A stretch of 64,000 bases of DNA from Xiphydria camelus (Eukaryota; Arthropoda; Insecta; Hymenoptera; Xiphydriidae): NCBI GenBank assembly GCA_963678675.1, contig OY783195.1, positions 13,614,505 to 13,678,504 of the forward strand, read 5' to 3'. A model generated the notes under the pieces. That model was not told where the DNA came from. It saw nothing but the letters and a program-made list of their open reading frames with translations, and did not search any database. Position 1 is the first letter of the stretch. Each line of letters starts with the position of its first letter. Of this stretch, positions 9,984-21,612 are shown in pieces. A program made the translations under genes and the position numbers.

Positions 9984-12900
9984 ATGACTTGTATATTTTG
10001 CGATTTAATTCGTAAAAAGCTTGGGAAGACGCGATATAACGCGATTCTTTGTAATTCGAAATCAGTAATTGATTCGATTGTGGAGGTCGCGAAAAATCTG
10101 GCTGACACAACTATTGTTGCGAAAATCGAGAATGCAAGCACTGTCGCGTATCACCATAATTGCCATCGCTCATACATAAATAATAACAAACGATTGTCCA
10201 AAAATGAGGGGTCTGAAACAGAAAGTCAGTGGCATTACAATCGAAAAATTCATAAATTAGCTTTTGAATCACTTTCTTGTTTAATTACTTCGGAAGCAAT
10301 TGAGGAAGGTAAAGTCCTATTCTTACATGATTTACTTGATCGCTACGAAGCTCTCTTGCAAGAATTTGATGAAGACAACAACCCATCACTTGCTGAACAC
10401 TACCGTGTCGATTATCTGGAAAGCAAAATTATGTCCGCGTTTCATGACACACTGACAATTGAGACGTGGAGCGAAACTTCTCGAAAAAAAATTCTATATA
10501 AACGCGATCTAAATATTAGCACATTAGCTCGAGAAGTGGCGCGTTCTGAAGAAAATAATTCCAGCAGGTTTAACAAAGTTGCATTTGAATTACGACAATG
10601 CATAAAATCCCTTAAGCCACATCAATTGCCTGACAATTTAACCGAAGACGATATTATTCGCGGAGAATGCGAGATTCCTGACGTGCTCCTTCGTTTCATT
10701 CGTGATATTGTTCAAGGACCCGATCGTCGTCGACAAAAATGTGACCAAGATGTAGTAAAGATAAAGTCAATATGCAGTGACATTATTTATGCTACTTCGA
10801 AGGGACGAATGAAACCGGCAAAACATGTAACTCTCGGTTTGGCCATTAAGTCATTGACAAGTTCTAGAAAAGTGTTAACTTTACTGAACAAATTCGGACA
10901 CACAGCAAGTTATCATGTAGTGGAAGAACTTGAAACGGAAATGACTTTCACTTCATGCAATGAAAAAAAAGTTGTCCCTTCCGGTATTAAAGCAACCAAT
11001 GGATTGAGCACGCACTTAGCTTTCGATAATTTCGACAGATTCGTTGACACTACTACTGGTAAAGATACGCTTCATGACACTGTTGGAATGGTTTATCAGT
11101 TTCGTCGGGGAACTACTAGCAAGTCGACTCATTCCGAAAATGTTGATCTTTCATCTAATTGCAGTGAGGATGAGGCTACTTCAGTAGACAATTCGTCAGC
11201 CGCATTTGAAAACTATCAACCGCCTCGAAAAAGACGTCGTTTTGTCGAAATCGACCGAGCTATTGCGCCTCATTATGCAAGACCAAAGACATGCATGTCT
11301 ATTTTGCCGGTTGATTGTATTCAAAAGTGGGTTGACCAGTGTCTCCCAGCTAAAGAGCTTGCTCGAATCAAAGATATTGTGTGGGTTTTCTCCTTGTTGA
11401 AATTAAGCAATGTTCCAATGTGGTTAGGATACAACTGCCAGGTTACAGTGGATACTAGCCCAATTCAATGCATAGACTATCTACCGCCCATCAATGCTTC
11501 ATCCACTTCCTATGCGGTTGTACGTGAGACTCTCCGTATTGCTTCCGAAGTAGCCGAAGAATGCGGGCAGGAAGAGATAATCGTTACATACGATTTGGCG
11601 ATTGCAAAAATGGCGTGGGAAATTCAGAAGAGTGAGAGTTTTACATTGGACAACATTTTCATTAACATGGGTCAATTTCACGAGCAGATGGCGTACTTCA
11701 AGGCGCTAGGAAAATACATCGATGGTTCCGGTATCGCAGAAATTTTAGTGCAGGCTGAGGTTTTAGCGGGCGGGTCTGTGAACACGTTTTTAGATGGCAA
11801 ACATTTCAATCGATGCAAAAGGATTCATCCTCTAACTGCCGCAGCTATATACATGCTCCATATTGAAAGTTTTTTGTCAGAAAGTGATATAGACGTTGAT
11901 AGTTTGGTTGACGATTTGGAATTGATGCACGGAACAACAGTTGGTATGGACGAATATTTTGAGCCCACCCGTTTACTCCAGAAGGTTGTTCAGGAGTACA
12001 AAAATTATTGTTTTGATACTTTAGCTGGTAAGCATGGACAAACGGCCCAATTCTGCTTTCAATATGCTGAATTGGTTAGTGTTTTTTTGCGATTTTCAAG
12101 AAGCATTCGTTGTAGTGACATGGATTTGTACATTGTCAGTATTGACGAAATGTGCAACTTATTTTTCGCTCTGAACCAACCTAATTACGCTCGATGGAGT
12201 GTGTATTACTTGAGTAATTTGGTACGTTTGAAAGAAAAGAATTCACCTCTTGTTCAAGAATTTAAGCGTGGAGCGTTTGGCGTTAAGCGCACAAATTGCA
12301 ATCTAGCTCGATCACCAGTAGACCTTACTCTTGAGCAAACGATAAACGCTGATGCAGCAAACACTCTAACTGGTATATCTCACTTTACAAACTCAATATC
12401 AGCAAGACAACGATGGGCTGTGAGTCACGCAAAGAGAACTAAAGTGATATCTCATATATTTCGAATGGTTGGACTTATAAACAGTGACGATACCTCATAC
12501 TCATTGCAAAAAAGCCGCATTGAAAAAGACCAAAATCATCTTGCAAGCATAATTTCTGTCGTAAAAAAGTCGATAAATCCATTTGCTTCTAACCTTGACA
12601 AGGACGTCCTTTTTAACATCTCCACCGGTAGAGCAGCTTCGTCTGAAGTGGCGAATTTTCTACTAAACATTGTGTCTCTGGGGAAAAATCAGAAATTGAT
12701 TTTCATGGAAAATGTCAATACAAAACCTGGCAGTTTCGAAAACCCTATCAAACGGAATGTGATTACCAATTTTGCATCTCAGTGTGTGAAGAAGAAACTT
12801 GGAATTAGTGGTGGAGGCAAAACAGCTTTGCTCAAAATGGAGAGAGATATCTTTGCTAGGCTTTTGGGGATAGCTATTCTAAAGAAAGTCGACATTCAGT

Positions 12901-14309
12901 TTTGCCTCACTTTTCCTCTTGCTCCAGTTCCTCCAGCTTTATTTCAATATTCCGGAGATATGCATCACACTGACAAATCCTTGCTAGCAAACCTTTTGCG
13001 ATCTCGCGTCAAAGCGGTGTGCCCACCTCGTGCCGATGTAGACGTGATTGACGGTTTTTTCTTTTTGTATCAGCTTGGAACCACCCTTCCTCAAACATTC
13101 GGAAAAGTAGCTGAGTCCATCCTGCAAAAAGCATGCAGCACTTCTTCAAAAGAAATTCATCTCATTTTCGATCGATACTTCCAGCCTTCAGTAAAAGATG
13201 TTCAAAGACAGAATCGCAATGAAGTTGACGTTCCATTTGCCATAAATGGTCCGCTTCAACCTCGTCCGAATCATTTTGCAGATTGTTTGAAAAATGTTCG
13301 TTTCAAAGAGTCTTTGGTACATTTTATAGCCACTCACTGGGCGAATGATGAAATGGCTCCAATTTTACGTGACAAGAAAGTATTCACAACAGTTGACGAC
13401 TAGTGTTTTTCGTTCTCAGTTACAAATAACCGTGTGATCAAAGAGGTAGAGAGTAACTACGAATGCCAGCATGAAGAGGCGGATACAAGAATCATGTTTC
13501 ACATATCAAAATTGGCGTCCGATTCAAAAGTTGTCGTGAAAGCTTCGGACACTGACATCCTCATCATTTTACTGGGTAATTTACATAAAGTTCCTGGAAT
13601 GTCAATTTGGTTAACTTCTCCAAAAACACGGAAAGCAAGTCGTAGTTATGATCAAGTGTGCATAAATTGTTCGGAATTAGCGTCCATCCTCGGCCCTGCG
13701 TTGTGTTCAGCTCTTCCAGCATTTCATGCTTTTACTGGGTGTGATTATACAGCGTCTTTTTACAATCGAGGAAAAGTAAAACCTTTTAAAATTCTAGAAG
13801 ATAACATTTCCTTTCAAGAGGTGTTCGCTTCCCTGACCGATCCAGCTGATATCTTTGATGACGACAAAATTGACGTTCTCCAAGAATTTACTTGTTTGAT
13901 ATATAGCGAGAAACATTGCAACAGTGTCAACAATGCACGATTTCAGATTTTCCAGAGAAAATACGGTAGAACGAAGAACAATGAAAAATTCATGAAAAAA
14001 GTGAAAGGTTTCGATTCAAGTACAATCCGGCCATGCTGGAGGTCTCTGAAACAAAAAATTTTGAGAACAGTGTACGTAAATTCCATGTGGTTGAATGCGA
14101 CAGATGCATGCTGCGTGAAGTTTAATGCGGAAGACTGTGGTTGGTTCAATGATAACGGGGTTTTTAAACCACGCTGGTTTGTTGGCGAGTCAACACCTCT
14201 CGATGTTGAAGATGTCTTGTGTATTTCAGATAGAAATTCTAGTGAAAATGTAAATAATGATGACTCTGACGGTGTACTTTCGTCTACTGACGATTCTGAC
14301 CCTGAATAA
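9984..14309 (+). pseudogene. Academ-like transposase with XPG-like nuclease, TAG-interrupted
   Basis: About 1,441 codons in a single frame, broken only by a TAG at 13401-13403. The segment from 13404 continues in the same frame, so the two long ORFs are one gene. Residues 3-60 form a zinc-binding module (C3-x2-C6 ... H57-x2-C60). The long central part carries GSGIAEILVQAEVLAGG and VDLTLEQTINADA, the first with a counterpart (MSGSGLADVLQ) in the gene at 53174. After the stop come HEEADTRI (about 1163-1170), SDTDILIILL (1188-1197) and FHAFTGCDY (1247-1255). The acidic E/D, D-x-D and GCD layout resembles XPG/FEN nucleases. The acidic tail ends in STDDSDPE. Expected role: cut-and-paste transposition of the surrounding element. 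The TAG could be a mutation, a sequencing error or leaky readthrough. Confidence 0.7.
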
Positions 14310-15230
14310 GTGACTGTTACTCAATTCCGACAACAATATGCTACAAATATATTGAAGAAGCAGTTTTTTTAACTTTCAACTTTTTTAACTTTTAAACTTT
14401 TGACAACTATCGTAGTCCACATTGGGACATTATAAATTTGTAAAAGTCATTGGAGCAATTGTTTTTTTGTGTGACAGTATATTAATTCGTAATTTATTGC
14501 GGAAAATGTATTTTCCTCTATGTGTAGTCTATGACTCATAGAATGATTATATGTAATCACTGAAAAGGTATCTGTAACGACAATCATGTATCATAAACAG
14601 TTTATAAGTATACGGTACTTGGTACACAGTGACTCGCACTGTACGTTAGATGATAATGACAAATGTTTTTTTGGAGTTAATTAATAAAATTTACTAAAAA
14701 CTTAATTTAGGCGTGAGCTTTGTTATTTTTCTCTTCACTAATTCCAATCCTACATGAGAATAATAGGAGAGAGAAGGGTATTGGTGCGCGGTGTGTACTA
14801 GTGCGCATCTCATTGTGACTTTAAAATTTAAAAAGAACATTAACATTGCCTAGAATTTGGTTCTTTTCTGTATATTCATATATTTACATACGTTTTATTA
14901 TTTTTTTTTTAACGTTTCATTCCTCATCATTTTCTTCATCAAACATAGCTGCACTAATGCCGGACATGCAAAAAAAGAAATTTTTTAATGGTTAATTAAT
15001 AACGTTTTCTCAACATCGCTGAGCCTAATTTTATATTAATACTTGTAAACATTGTATTAAAGTTTCATTTGTGATAACTTTCTTCACAAAGCACAGCTGC
15101 ATTAATGCAAGACATGTGCTGAACAATTTTTTGAGTTGTCACACATATTTACAACTATTAATTTTGTGTTACGGATTGATTAAAATCCGCCGTATGCGTA
15201 AATATCAGCCAGAGAGATTCGATGATATCG
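14310..15230 (+). other. 3' untranslated region of copy A
   Basis: AT-rich sequence between the gene's stop and the right TIR. It holds a polyadenylation signal and no ORF of note. Confidence 0.5.
14683..14688 (+). terminator. Polyadenylation signal AATAAA
   Basis: AATAAA lies about 375 bases after the stop codon of the Academ-like gene, on the same strand, within AT-rich 3' sequence. Confidence 0.45.
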
Positions 15231-15690
15231 CTCACTCCAACACGCGCGCCGAAGTGGCAACTTTGAGTGCTGGCAAGTTTTGATTTGCCACAGACTAGCG
15301 TTGGCAAGTTCACGCCATTAGTTTAAAAACATCAAGATTAACAATTTTGCAAAATTTCACGGCGGGACACGATGTGGCATATTTTCCACGAAATTCACCC
15401 CATTCAAACCGACTTGCCACGGGTTTAGGCACGGATTAGGGGTGGCAAGTCCATACTTTTGGAATGGGTAGTTGAAAAGCTTTCGAAAGCTGTAAATTTC
15501 ATTGCAGGACGATATGTAACATACTTTTGCCGATTTATGACTTTTCATTAATTAATTACTATGATTTCGCCACACTTAAGATCTGGCAAGTAGGCGGTTT
15601 GAAATTACCCCAGACACCGACAAATGGTTTTTCAACATTTCGTTTCGGGACGGCATGTAGAGTGGGATCGAGCAGCCGGCTCTCCTACTA
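15231..15690. repeat. Right TIR of Academ-like copy A
   Basis: Reverse complement of 8229-8688, ending GCCGGCTCTCCTACTA. Only a few mismatches separate the two copies. Confidence 0.9.
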
Positions 15691-15838
15691 ATAACAAAAT
15701 TCTACAGGATGTTCAAATTCAGGAGGTCTCGTGTCTACATATCCACTCTTGTACCACGAATATTTAATGAAGTTAGTAAACCATGGCGAAGAAAACTGAT
15801 TATGAGTAAAGGATTGAAGTTTTAGAATATCTCCCAAA
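15691..15838 (-). pseudogene. 3' end of a pogo-like transposase gene
   Basis: On the minus strand about 33 codons match the last part of the pogo-like transposase at 19328-19945, including RPPEFEHPVEFCY, with a few substitutions. It is the right flank of Academ-like copy A. The homology breaks at about 15838, where terminal-repeat sequence of the same element family begins. Confidence 0.65.
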
Positions 15839-16039
15839 TGCTATCTCCGAAACGAAGCAAGATAGATGAAAAGTTTAAATGTACGTATTGTTTGGTTTTT
15901 TTCAGTGTAATAAAATGCCCTAAACAGATTTTGGATAAACGCATTATTTTTCAAAAAAAGAAAATTTTTTAAATCTAATTTTCCGTTTGTGTGTAGGTAA
16001 TTAATTATGTATAATTTTTGAAAGAGCAAGGTAACTTAC

Positions 16040-16285
16040 ACGTAAGATTATATCGCTGAATTTGTATACTTTTTTGTTAGAATTATTTTCGTCTTTAACT
16101 TTCTTCTTTGCGTACTGTTTCCTCCAGTACTCCTCACATTTTTGCAAATCTCGTTCTACTTCGGCCATGGATGGTCCTGTCGTGCGGAATATCAGCTCCA
16201 GCGATTTCTCGAGAGACGGCAATAGTATGCGCCCGCTAGCAAGATCCTCCACGATCTCAAAAGTCGGTAACTTATTTGAACTCAT
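16040..16285 (-). CDS. Unrecognised 82-codon exon with splice donor
   Basis: On the minus strand an ATG at 16285 opens 82 codons that end exactly at a GTAAGT donor (16034-16039 on the plus strand). The product is charged and well-formed: FEIVEDLASGRILLPSLEKS, then EVERDLQKCEEYWRKQYAKK. It ends in FSDIILR. Composition and the in-register donor suggest a genuine first exon rather than chance. I do not recognise the family. It lies between pieces of a rearranged pogo-like element, so it may be a captured host exon, a host exon invaded by the transposon, or an accessory gene of the element. Confidence 0.45.
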
Positions 16286-16309
16286 TACTTGAATGATGGA
16301 CACAGGTCA

Positions 16310-16870
16310 CAGGACTCGGAACTACGATGCCACACATATGTGGCGATGTTGCCGTTATTACGTGTGCTTGGTGTCAGAAACAACTTTGTATGAAACATTT
16401 TTTTCATGGAGTACCATTATTGTCATAATTATGAGCCATAGAAAGTTGAACTTTATTAAATGAAAGAAAAGTGGCACTAAAATACATAGAAGTAATAACT
16501 CCCGACCTATCCCGTCACTGCCATTGGTAGCCCGCTCAAACATAAGTTAGAAATTTGGAAAACTGTAGGAGGGAAATATATCTTATCATACATGGTTGAA
16601 TTTGTAATAAAATTTCCTACATTTTTGTCCGTATGATCAAACCGATATTTCGAAAAATTAGATGTTTACACTTTTCATCTATCTCGCTTGGTTTCTGAGA
16701 TAGCTCGAGGGGGGTCAAAGTTCAGGTGTCCATTTGACCCCCTTAAACTAAAATTGGGCCGCTATAAAAAATACGGATCTCTTATTTTTCGATAAACTTT
16801 AAATTTACGGAATTTCATCAAGATCGGAAGCGGCGGCCTCGGAAGGTTTCCTTGTTAGAACATTAAATTA
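16310..16870. mobile_element. Inverted pogo-like terminal segment
   Basis: Reverse complement of 18694-19330 (terminal repeat plus 3' UTR of the pogo-like element), ending GGTTTCCTTGTT. Compared with the flank at 8086-8228 it is in opposite orientation, so it is either the other end of the disrupted copy or part of an inverted duplication. Confidence 0.65.
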
Positions 16871-17471
16871 GCCTTGTAAAGGGGAGAATGGCGAATTCAA
16901 TAGATAACCGATCGGAAAACCCTTACGAGCGAGCTAGATCGTAACATCACGTTCGCGCGGTGTATGCCTGTATTGCTCTCCGGGAGAAGGCGGAGCTTAT
17001 GTCTGGCAAGTGACGTCAAACCAATAAGAAGACGTTCTCGTCCCTAACGTTATCGTCGGAGTTACAATGGGCATGTTCACAACTTTTGTACAGCTGTTTA
17101 AGGAGGATCGCCAGTGCTCTACGGGGTGAGGTAGAAGGGGAAAAAGATCAAAGAAACCGACGTGTGTTGCCAATTTCAAATAGTAAAATTTCAAGTTTTA
17201 TAAAAGCTGCAATAATAAGTATAGGTGCTGAATTTTTTTTCTTTTTGTTACTTTCAACCTAAAAAATAAGAGAAATATTCGAAAACAATTTTATAACTTC
17301 AAACTTCATTTATTTTAAATATGTAAAATGTGTGCAGAACGTGGCAACATAGCATTTTAACATTTGTAAGTTGGTAGCAAATCGGTAGGTTAAACAGAAT
17401 TCTTATCGACAGACAACGCGTTGAAGCAGTTCATGACGTCTGTTTACCTCAATTTCAAGTTGGCGAGTATA
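16871..17471. other. No gene recognised
   Basis: Possibly unique host sequence between two elements. No coding region is supported. A short minus-strand ORF at 16997-17194 has no recognisable motif. Confidence 0.35.
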
Positions 17472-17926
17472 CAGGGTGATTCGAAATGGGCGCACTTCCT
17501 CTCGTAGAGAGATTCTTCGCAAAAAATTGAACCGAAAGTTCCTGTACAAAATTTTTGTGCTCCGCCTAGTTTACAAGATAATCCAGTTCGAAAATATCCA
17601 ACCCAAAGTCAGATTCAAGGGACAACCAGGGCCGTGATAACTGGGGCCAACTTCATAAGATTAGTGAGTAAGCATTCTATAGTTAGTCCTATCTGTTTCG
17701 CATTCGACTTTATCGCGATACATAATTTGTCTGTCAGTCTTATGAAGTTGGCCCCAGTTATCACGGCCCTGGTTGTCCCTTGAATCTGACTTTGGATTGG
17801 ATATTTCCAAACTGGATTATCTTGTAAACTAGGCGGAGCACAAAAATTTTGTACAGGAACTTTCGGTTCAGTTTTTTGCGAAGAATCTCTCTACGAGAGG
17901 AAGTGCGCCCATTTCGAATCACCCTG
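17472..17926. mobile_element. 455 bp MITE with CAGGGTGATTC ends
   Basis: Inverted repeats of about 170-180 bp starting CAGGGTGATTCGAAATGGGC, flanked by TATA on both sides (TA target duplication). The TIR tip CAGGGTG is shared with the rosa element at 49503-52866, so the mobilising enzyme may be a mariner-superfamily transposase. No ORF. Confidence 0.8.
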
Positions 17927-17956
17927 TATAAACAGACGTAAAAGAACTGCCAAGCT

Positions 17957-18424
17957 ATGTATAGTTTTTCACGTGCTCAAACTTTCCAATGGAAAGAAAA
18001 ATTGGTTAGTGAAAAAGTGTATAAAAGAAATGTTCGCGTTGAAAATGCTGCGAAAAGGAGAAGAGAAAAAAATGAAGCAAAATCCGAAGAAATCGTGGAC
18101 GAGGACAACTTCGTATTTCCTATTGGGGTGAACGATTTGTCGGCGGAGTTTTTAGCCAGAGCACTGAAATGCCGTGTATATGCAGAAAATTTATCATTAA
18201 TAAATACAGTATGTCCCGCGCTGTACTGGCCAGTTGCAGGGATCCTGAAATTTACCTTCGGCCAGGCTTGGTCGGTACTCGACTCATTTATACCGGTAGA
18301 AGTCGAGTCGGTAGTTAGAGTTGGAATTGTAACCATCCAGAGAACGCTGTTGCCACGTTTTTACACATGGCGGCTGATTATTCCGCAATTTTCATTTTTT
18401 CGACACGTTCCTTCTAAATTATAA
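17957..18424 (+). pseudogene. Composite 155-codon ORF, transposase N-terminus?
   Basis: The first 80 or so codons are basic (AAKRRREKNEAKSE) followed by GVNDLSAEFLARALKC and AENLSL. This recalls the N-terminal region of some Mutator-like or related transposases, but without the usual second Cys. The rest, from about 18210, is an interspersed repeat also present at 26880-26965 and, inverted, at 27095-27200, so the ORF is a fusion of an older fragment with a repeat. A functional protein is unlikely. Confidence 0.3.
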
Positions 18425-18693
18425 AAAAAACTAGCGAGTGAAAATTGTTTAATTTTTGCGAAAAGAAAGTTTACAAGTAGCCAAATCTTTTAATAACATT
18501 TTTTTAATTTTTTTCATTTCAAAATCAAGAGTTCTATGGCAATTTAAGCCACTCTCCATAAGACTATGTTATTTGTAGAATTAAAAAAATTGATTAAAAA
18601 AACTGGCGAGTGAAAATTTTCTACAATTTTTTTTTCTCATCAAAAGGGCTTTAGAAGTGTTTTAACAAATTTTGAGTGAAGTTTTCCATTAAC
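18425..18693. other. Short AT-rich flank of pogo-like element
   Basis: Contains two related phrases (ACTAGCGAGTGAAAATT and ACTGGCGAGTGAAAATT) about 170 bases apart. No gene. Confidence 0.35.
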
Positions 18694-19327
18694 AAGGAAA
18701 CGTTTCGAGGCCGCCGCTTCCGATCTTGATGAAACTTCGTAAATTTAAAGTTTATCGAAAAATAAGAGACACCTATTTTTTATAGCGGCCCAATTTTGGT
18801 TTAAGGGGGTGAAATGGACCCCTGAACTTTCTCCCCCTTCGAGCTATCTCCGAAACGAAGCGAGATAGATGAAAATTTTCAATGTACGTTTTGTTTGATT
18901 TTTTGAGTGTAATAAAATGCCCGAAACAGATTTTGAAAAAACGCATTATTTAAAAAAAAATTGTTTTTATCTAACTTTTCGAAATTTTGGTTTGGTCATA
19001 TGGACAAAAATGTAGGAAATTTTATTACAAATTCAACCATGTATGAGAGATGATATATTTCCCTCCTACAGTTTTGCAAATTTCTAACTTTTATGTCTGA
19101 CAATGAGCGGGCTACCAATGGTAGTGACGGGATAGGTCGGGGGTTATTACACTTCTATGTATTTTAATGCCACTTTTCTTTTATTTAATAAAGTTCAACT
19201 TCTATGGCTCATAATTATGACAATAATGGTATTCCGTGAAAAAATGTTTCATACAAAGTTGTTTCTTACATCAAGCACACGTAATAACGGCAATATCGCC
19301 ACATATGTGGCATCGTGGTTCCGAGTC

Positions 19328-20997
19328 CTATGCATAACAAAATTCTACAGGATGTTCAAATTCAGGAGGTCTCCTGAATATATATCCACTCTTGAACCAC
19401 GAATATTTAATAAAGTTAGTAAACCGTGGTGAAGAAAACGGATTATGAGTAAGAGATTGAAATTTAAAAATATTATCTCTCGAATGAAGGTTAATATCGT
19501 AATGGAAAAGAGTTACAATATCTGAAAACCTCCTTACAAAATTCTTCCACATTCGAAAGCCGTATACGTCTAGCGGTTGAATTAGTCCGGTGGTGCCTTC
19601 TGGGATCGTCATTAATATTATGGTCTTGTCTTCTGGTGTAGCTTCTCGAACACTTCGCTCACATTGTCCACTCCAAGAGTCCAGCAGTGAGACGCTTGTA
19701 AGTCCAGTGTTAGGGAAGTAAACTTCTTGCAGCCATGTTTTCATGAGATCGGTTGTAAGTTTCCCAGATTTGGAAGCCATAAAGTTTACATTTGGCGGCC
19801 TAAACACGGTTTGTTGCACTCGTTCTCCCAATTGCCCACTAGCCTCTTTTAATACCACATAAAGAGGCGACAGTAGGTTTCCATCAGCAGATATGGTGGG
19901 TTGTATAGTATAGCTATGGGTTGTAGAAGATATTGATTGTACCACAGCTTCAATTTTTTTTGCCCCGATATAGCCAAAGTTCGGCCAGAATGTATTTCTA
20001 AATTAAATCCACTCTGATCAGAGTTAAACACATTTTGTGGTCCATATTGTGTAATGAGTGGTTTCACTTGTTCTACGAAGGCTTGGCTTCGTAGTTTCAA
20101 ACTTTCCTCACCCTCAACGTTTTTTCTCGTTACAAACTTTGTGATCTTTCGAGAGACAATTCTATATGCTTTCTTGAATGACCTCAACCATGTTTGACTT
20201 GCTTTGAAGGTTGGAAGATTCTCTACTTCTTTTGCTTGTAAAGCCCATCGTTTAAGGTCTACATCATGTACTATTATTTTCGATCTACTAGCTTCTACAA
20301 ATTTATCAAAAGTATATTTCGCTATGCGTATTAATTTATCATTTTGAGTACCCTCCTGTCCTACTTGCGCAGCCCATCTTCGTAATTGTCTATCAGATTT
20401 CACTTTTTTAAACTGATGTTGAACTGCTGCTACGGTTCGACGTCCTTTCTTCCCACTGTTCCAGTAATCTATGGCACTTTGTTTATATTCAAAGCTAACC
20501 ACTTCTTCATCGGGTGTATAGGGATATGGTTCTGGAGGTATAGAGGTTTCTACGTGAGGAACATCCTCGACATCCGATTCCAGCCAGTCAGTATTAACAG
20601 CGTGCCTTTCACTATCCTCGATTGAATCTTCCAATTCCAATTTATTTTCATGTTCGACTTGAAATGATGAATCCTCCATGCTACGTATAATAATATTTTG
20701 TAATAAATCTTTCAATTGCACTTCTGCACTATTCATTGGAGTTTCTCTTGGATTTGGTACATTGAAAACGGCCACCAATAAAGTTAACACATTGATCGGA
20801 TTTATAATTGCCATAATAATAATATGAACTGCTACGCACAATACAAACTGAACATTCAAACTAAAAAGCTTCCTCTTTCGCTTCCTTATATATGATGAAG
20901 TCATTGGTGTAACGATGTTGGGTAGGACCTTGTATGGAAATACAATATTGATGCATGGCGCGTGAAATTTAAACGATTCATTATACCATGCGGTCAA
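19328..20997 (-). pseudogene. pogo-like transposase, one frameshift
   Basis: Two overlapping minus-strand ORFs make one protein. The N-terminal part (to about 19940) has a helix-turn-helix region (WNSGKKGRRTVAAVQHQFKK, then SDRQLRRWAAQVG), a second DNA-binding segment (TFKASQTWLRSFKKAYRI) and the first catalytic Asp in NSDQSGFNLEIHSGRT. After a run of eight T (A on the minus strand) at 19954-19961 the frame shifts, and the rest continues with VVQSISSTTHSYTIQP, the second Asp in LLDSWSGQ and the third in IQPLDVYGFRMWKN. Asp2 and Asp3 are 36 residues apart, within the pogo/Tigger range. The true start is probably downstream of 20997, for example the Met of MNSAEVQLKDLL. Confidence 0.8.
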
Positions 20998-21150
20998 AAG
21001 TCATTCGCGTCATACCTTCTTGTATCGAAATACATTATTGATGCATGGCGCGTGATATTTAAACGATTAATTATACCAACAGTCAATAGTCATAGGCAAA
21101 GAAGGCAGTCGGAACCTCTTGTCAACTAGATCGGTCCTGAAAAAAAAATT

Positions 21151-21612
21151 ATGGAATATCCATATTACCCGACAAACAAAAAAGTGTAGAAAAATATCTA
21201 CAGTGGATATGTGTGGAGTAATGATGAAAATGTTTTTCATCTCCGGGAGCTGTTCGACGGCACATATCCCGACGACGAGCCATGGGATGAATCTACATTT
21301 ATGCTAAATGAATTCCAAGAGACCATCTGGAGGTATTATGATGAGGCTGTGGAAGCCTACGAAAACCAGCGGGCCCGGATAGAGGAGGAAAACGAACGGA
21401 GAAGCCGGATTGAATCTTCGCCACCGGATCGCTCGTACCTGGAGAGGCTTGACATCTTACAGTACACTCCAGAAGAATGGAAAAACATTAACTGGCCCGA
21501 AAAATTAAAAGACCTCCGAGAATGGGATCCACAAAAACCAAACCATTCCACTTGCAATTGGCCACGATTCCCGGATGATTGGGATTCCGCCAATGAGGAA
21601 GAAGATATATAA
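21151..21612 (+). pseudogene. Small acidic accessory ORF in pogo-like element
   Basis: An ATG at 21151 (MEYPYYPTNKKV) is followed by a TAG at 21187-21189. The same frame then runs open to 21612, giving about 153 codons in all. Features: LFDGTYPDDEPWDE, a helical acidic stretch (YDEAVEAYENQRARIEEENE), then Trp/Pro-rich phrases EEWKNINWPEKLKDLREW and CNWPRFPDDWDSANEEEDI. A CTACAG just before the long part could alternatively be a splice acceptor. It lies inside the element's TIRs, divergent from the transposase. Family not recognised. Either a captured gene or an accessory factor, and the TAG makes activity of this copy doubtful. Confidence 0.5.

Larger units (their letters stand above)
8229..15690 (+). 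mobile_element. Academ-like DNA transposon, 7.5 kb (copy A)
   Basis: Terminal inverted repeats of about 460 bp (8229-8688 and 15231-15690) share tips TAGT...AGAGCCGGCTGCTCGATCC. Between them is one plus-strand gene (8796-14309). Its C-terminal region has acidic motifs arranged as in XPG/FEN-type nucleases, and it has N-terminal C2HC-like modules. Academ elements are known to encode an XPG-like nuclease, to make 3-4 bp target duplications and to have long proteins, hence the call. No target duplication is visible here because both flanks are rearranged pieces of a pogo-like element. The TIRs differ at few sites, so the insertion looks fairly young. Confidence 0.65.

Noticed and set aside
19849..19961. 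Programmed frameshift in the pogo-like transposase
   Set aside because: The A8 run (on the coding strand) could slip, but pogo transposases are normally translated from one frame, so a mutation or sequencing error is likelier.
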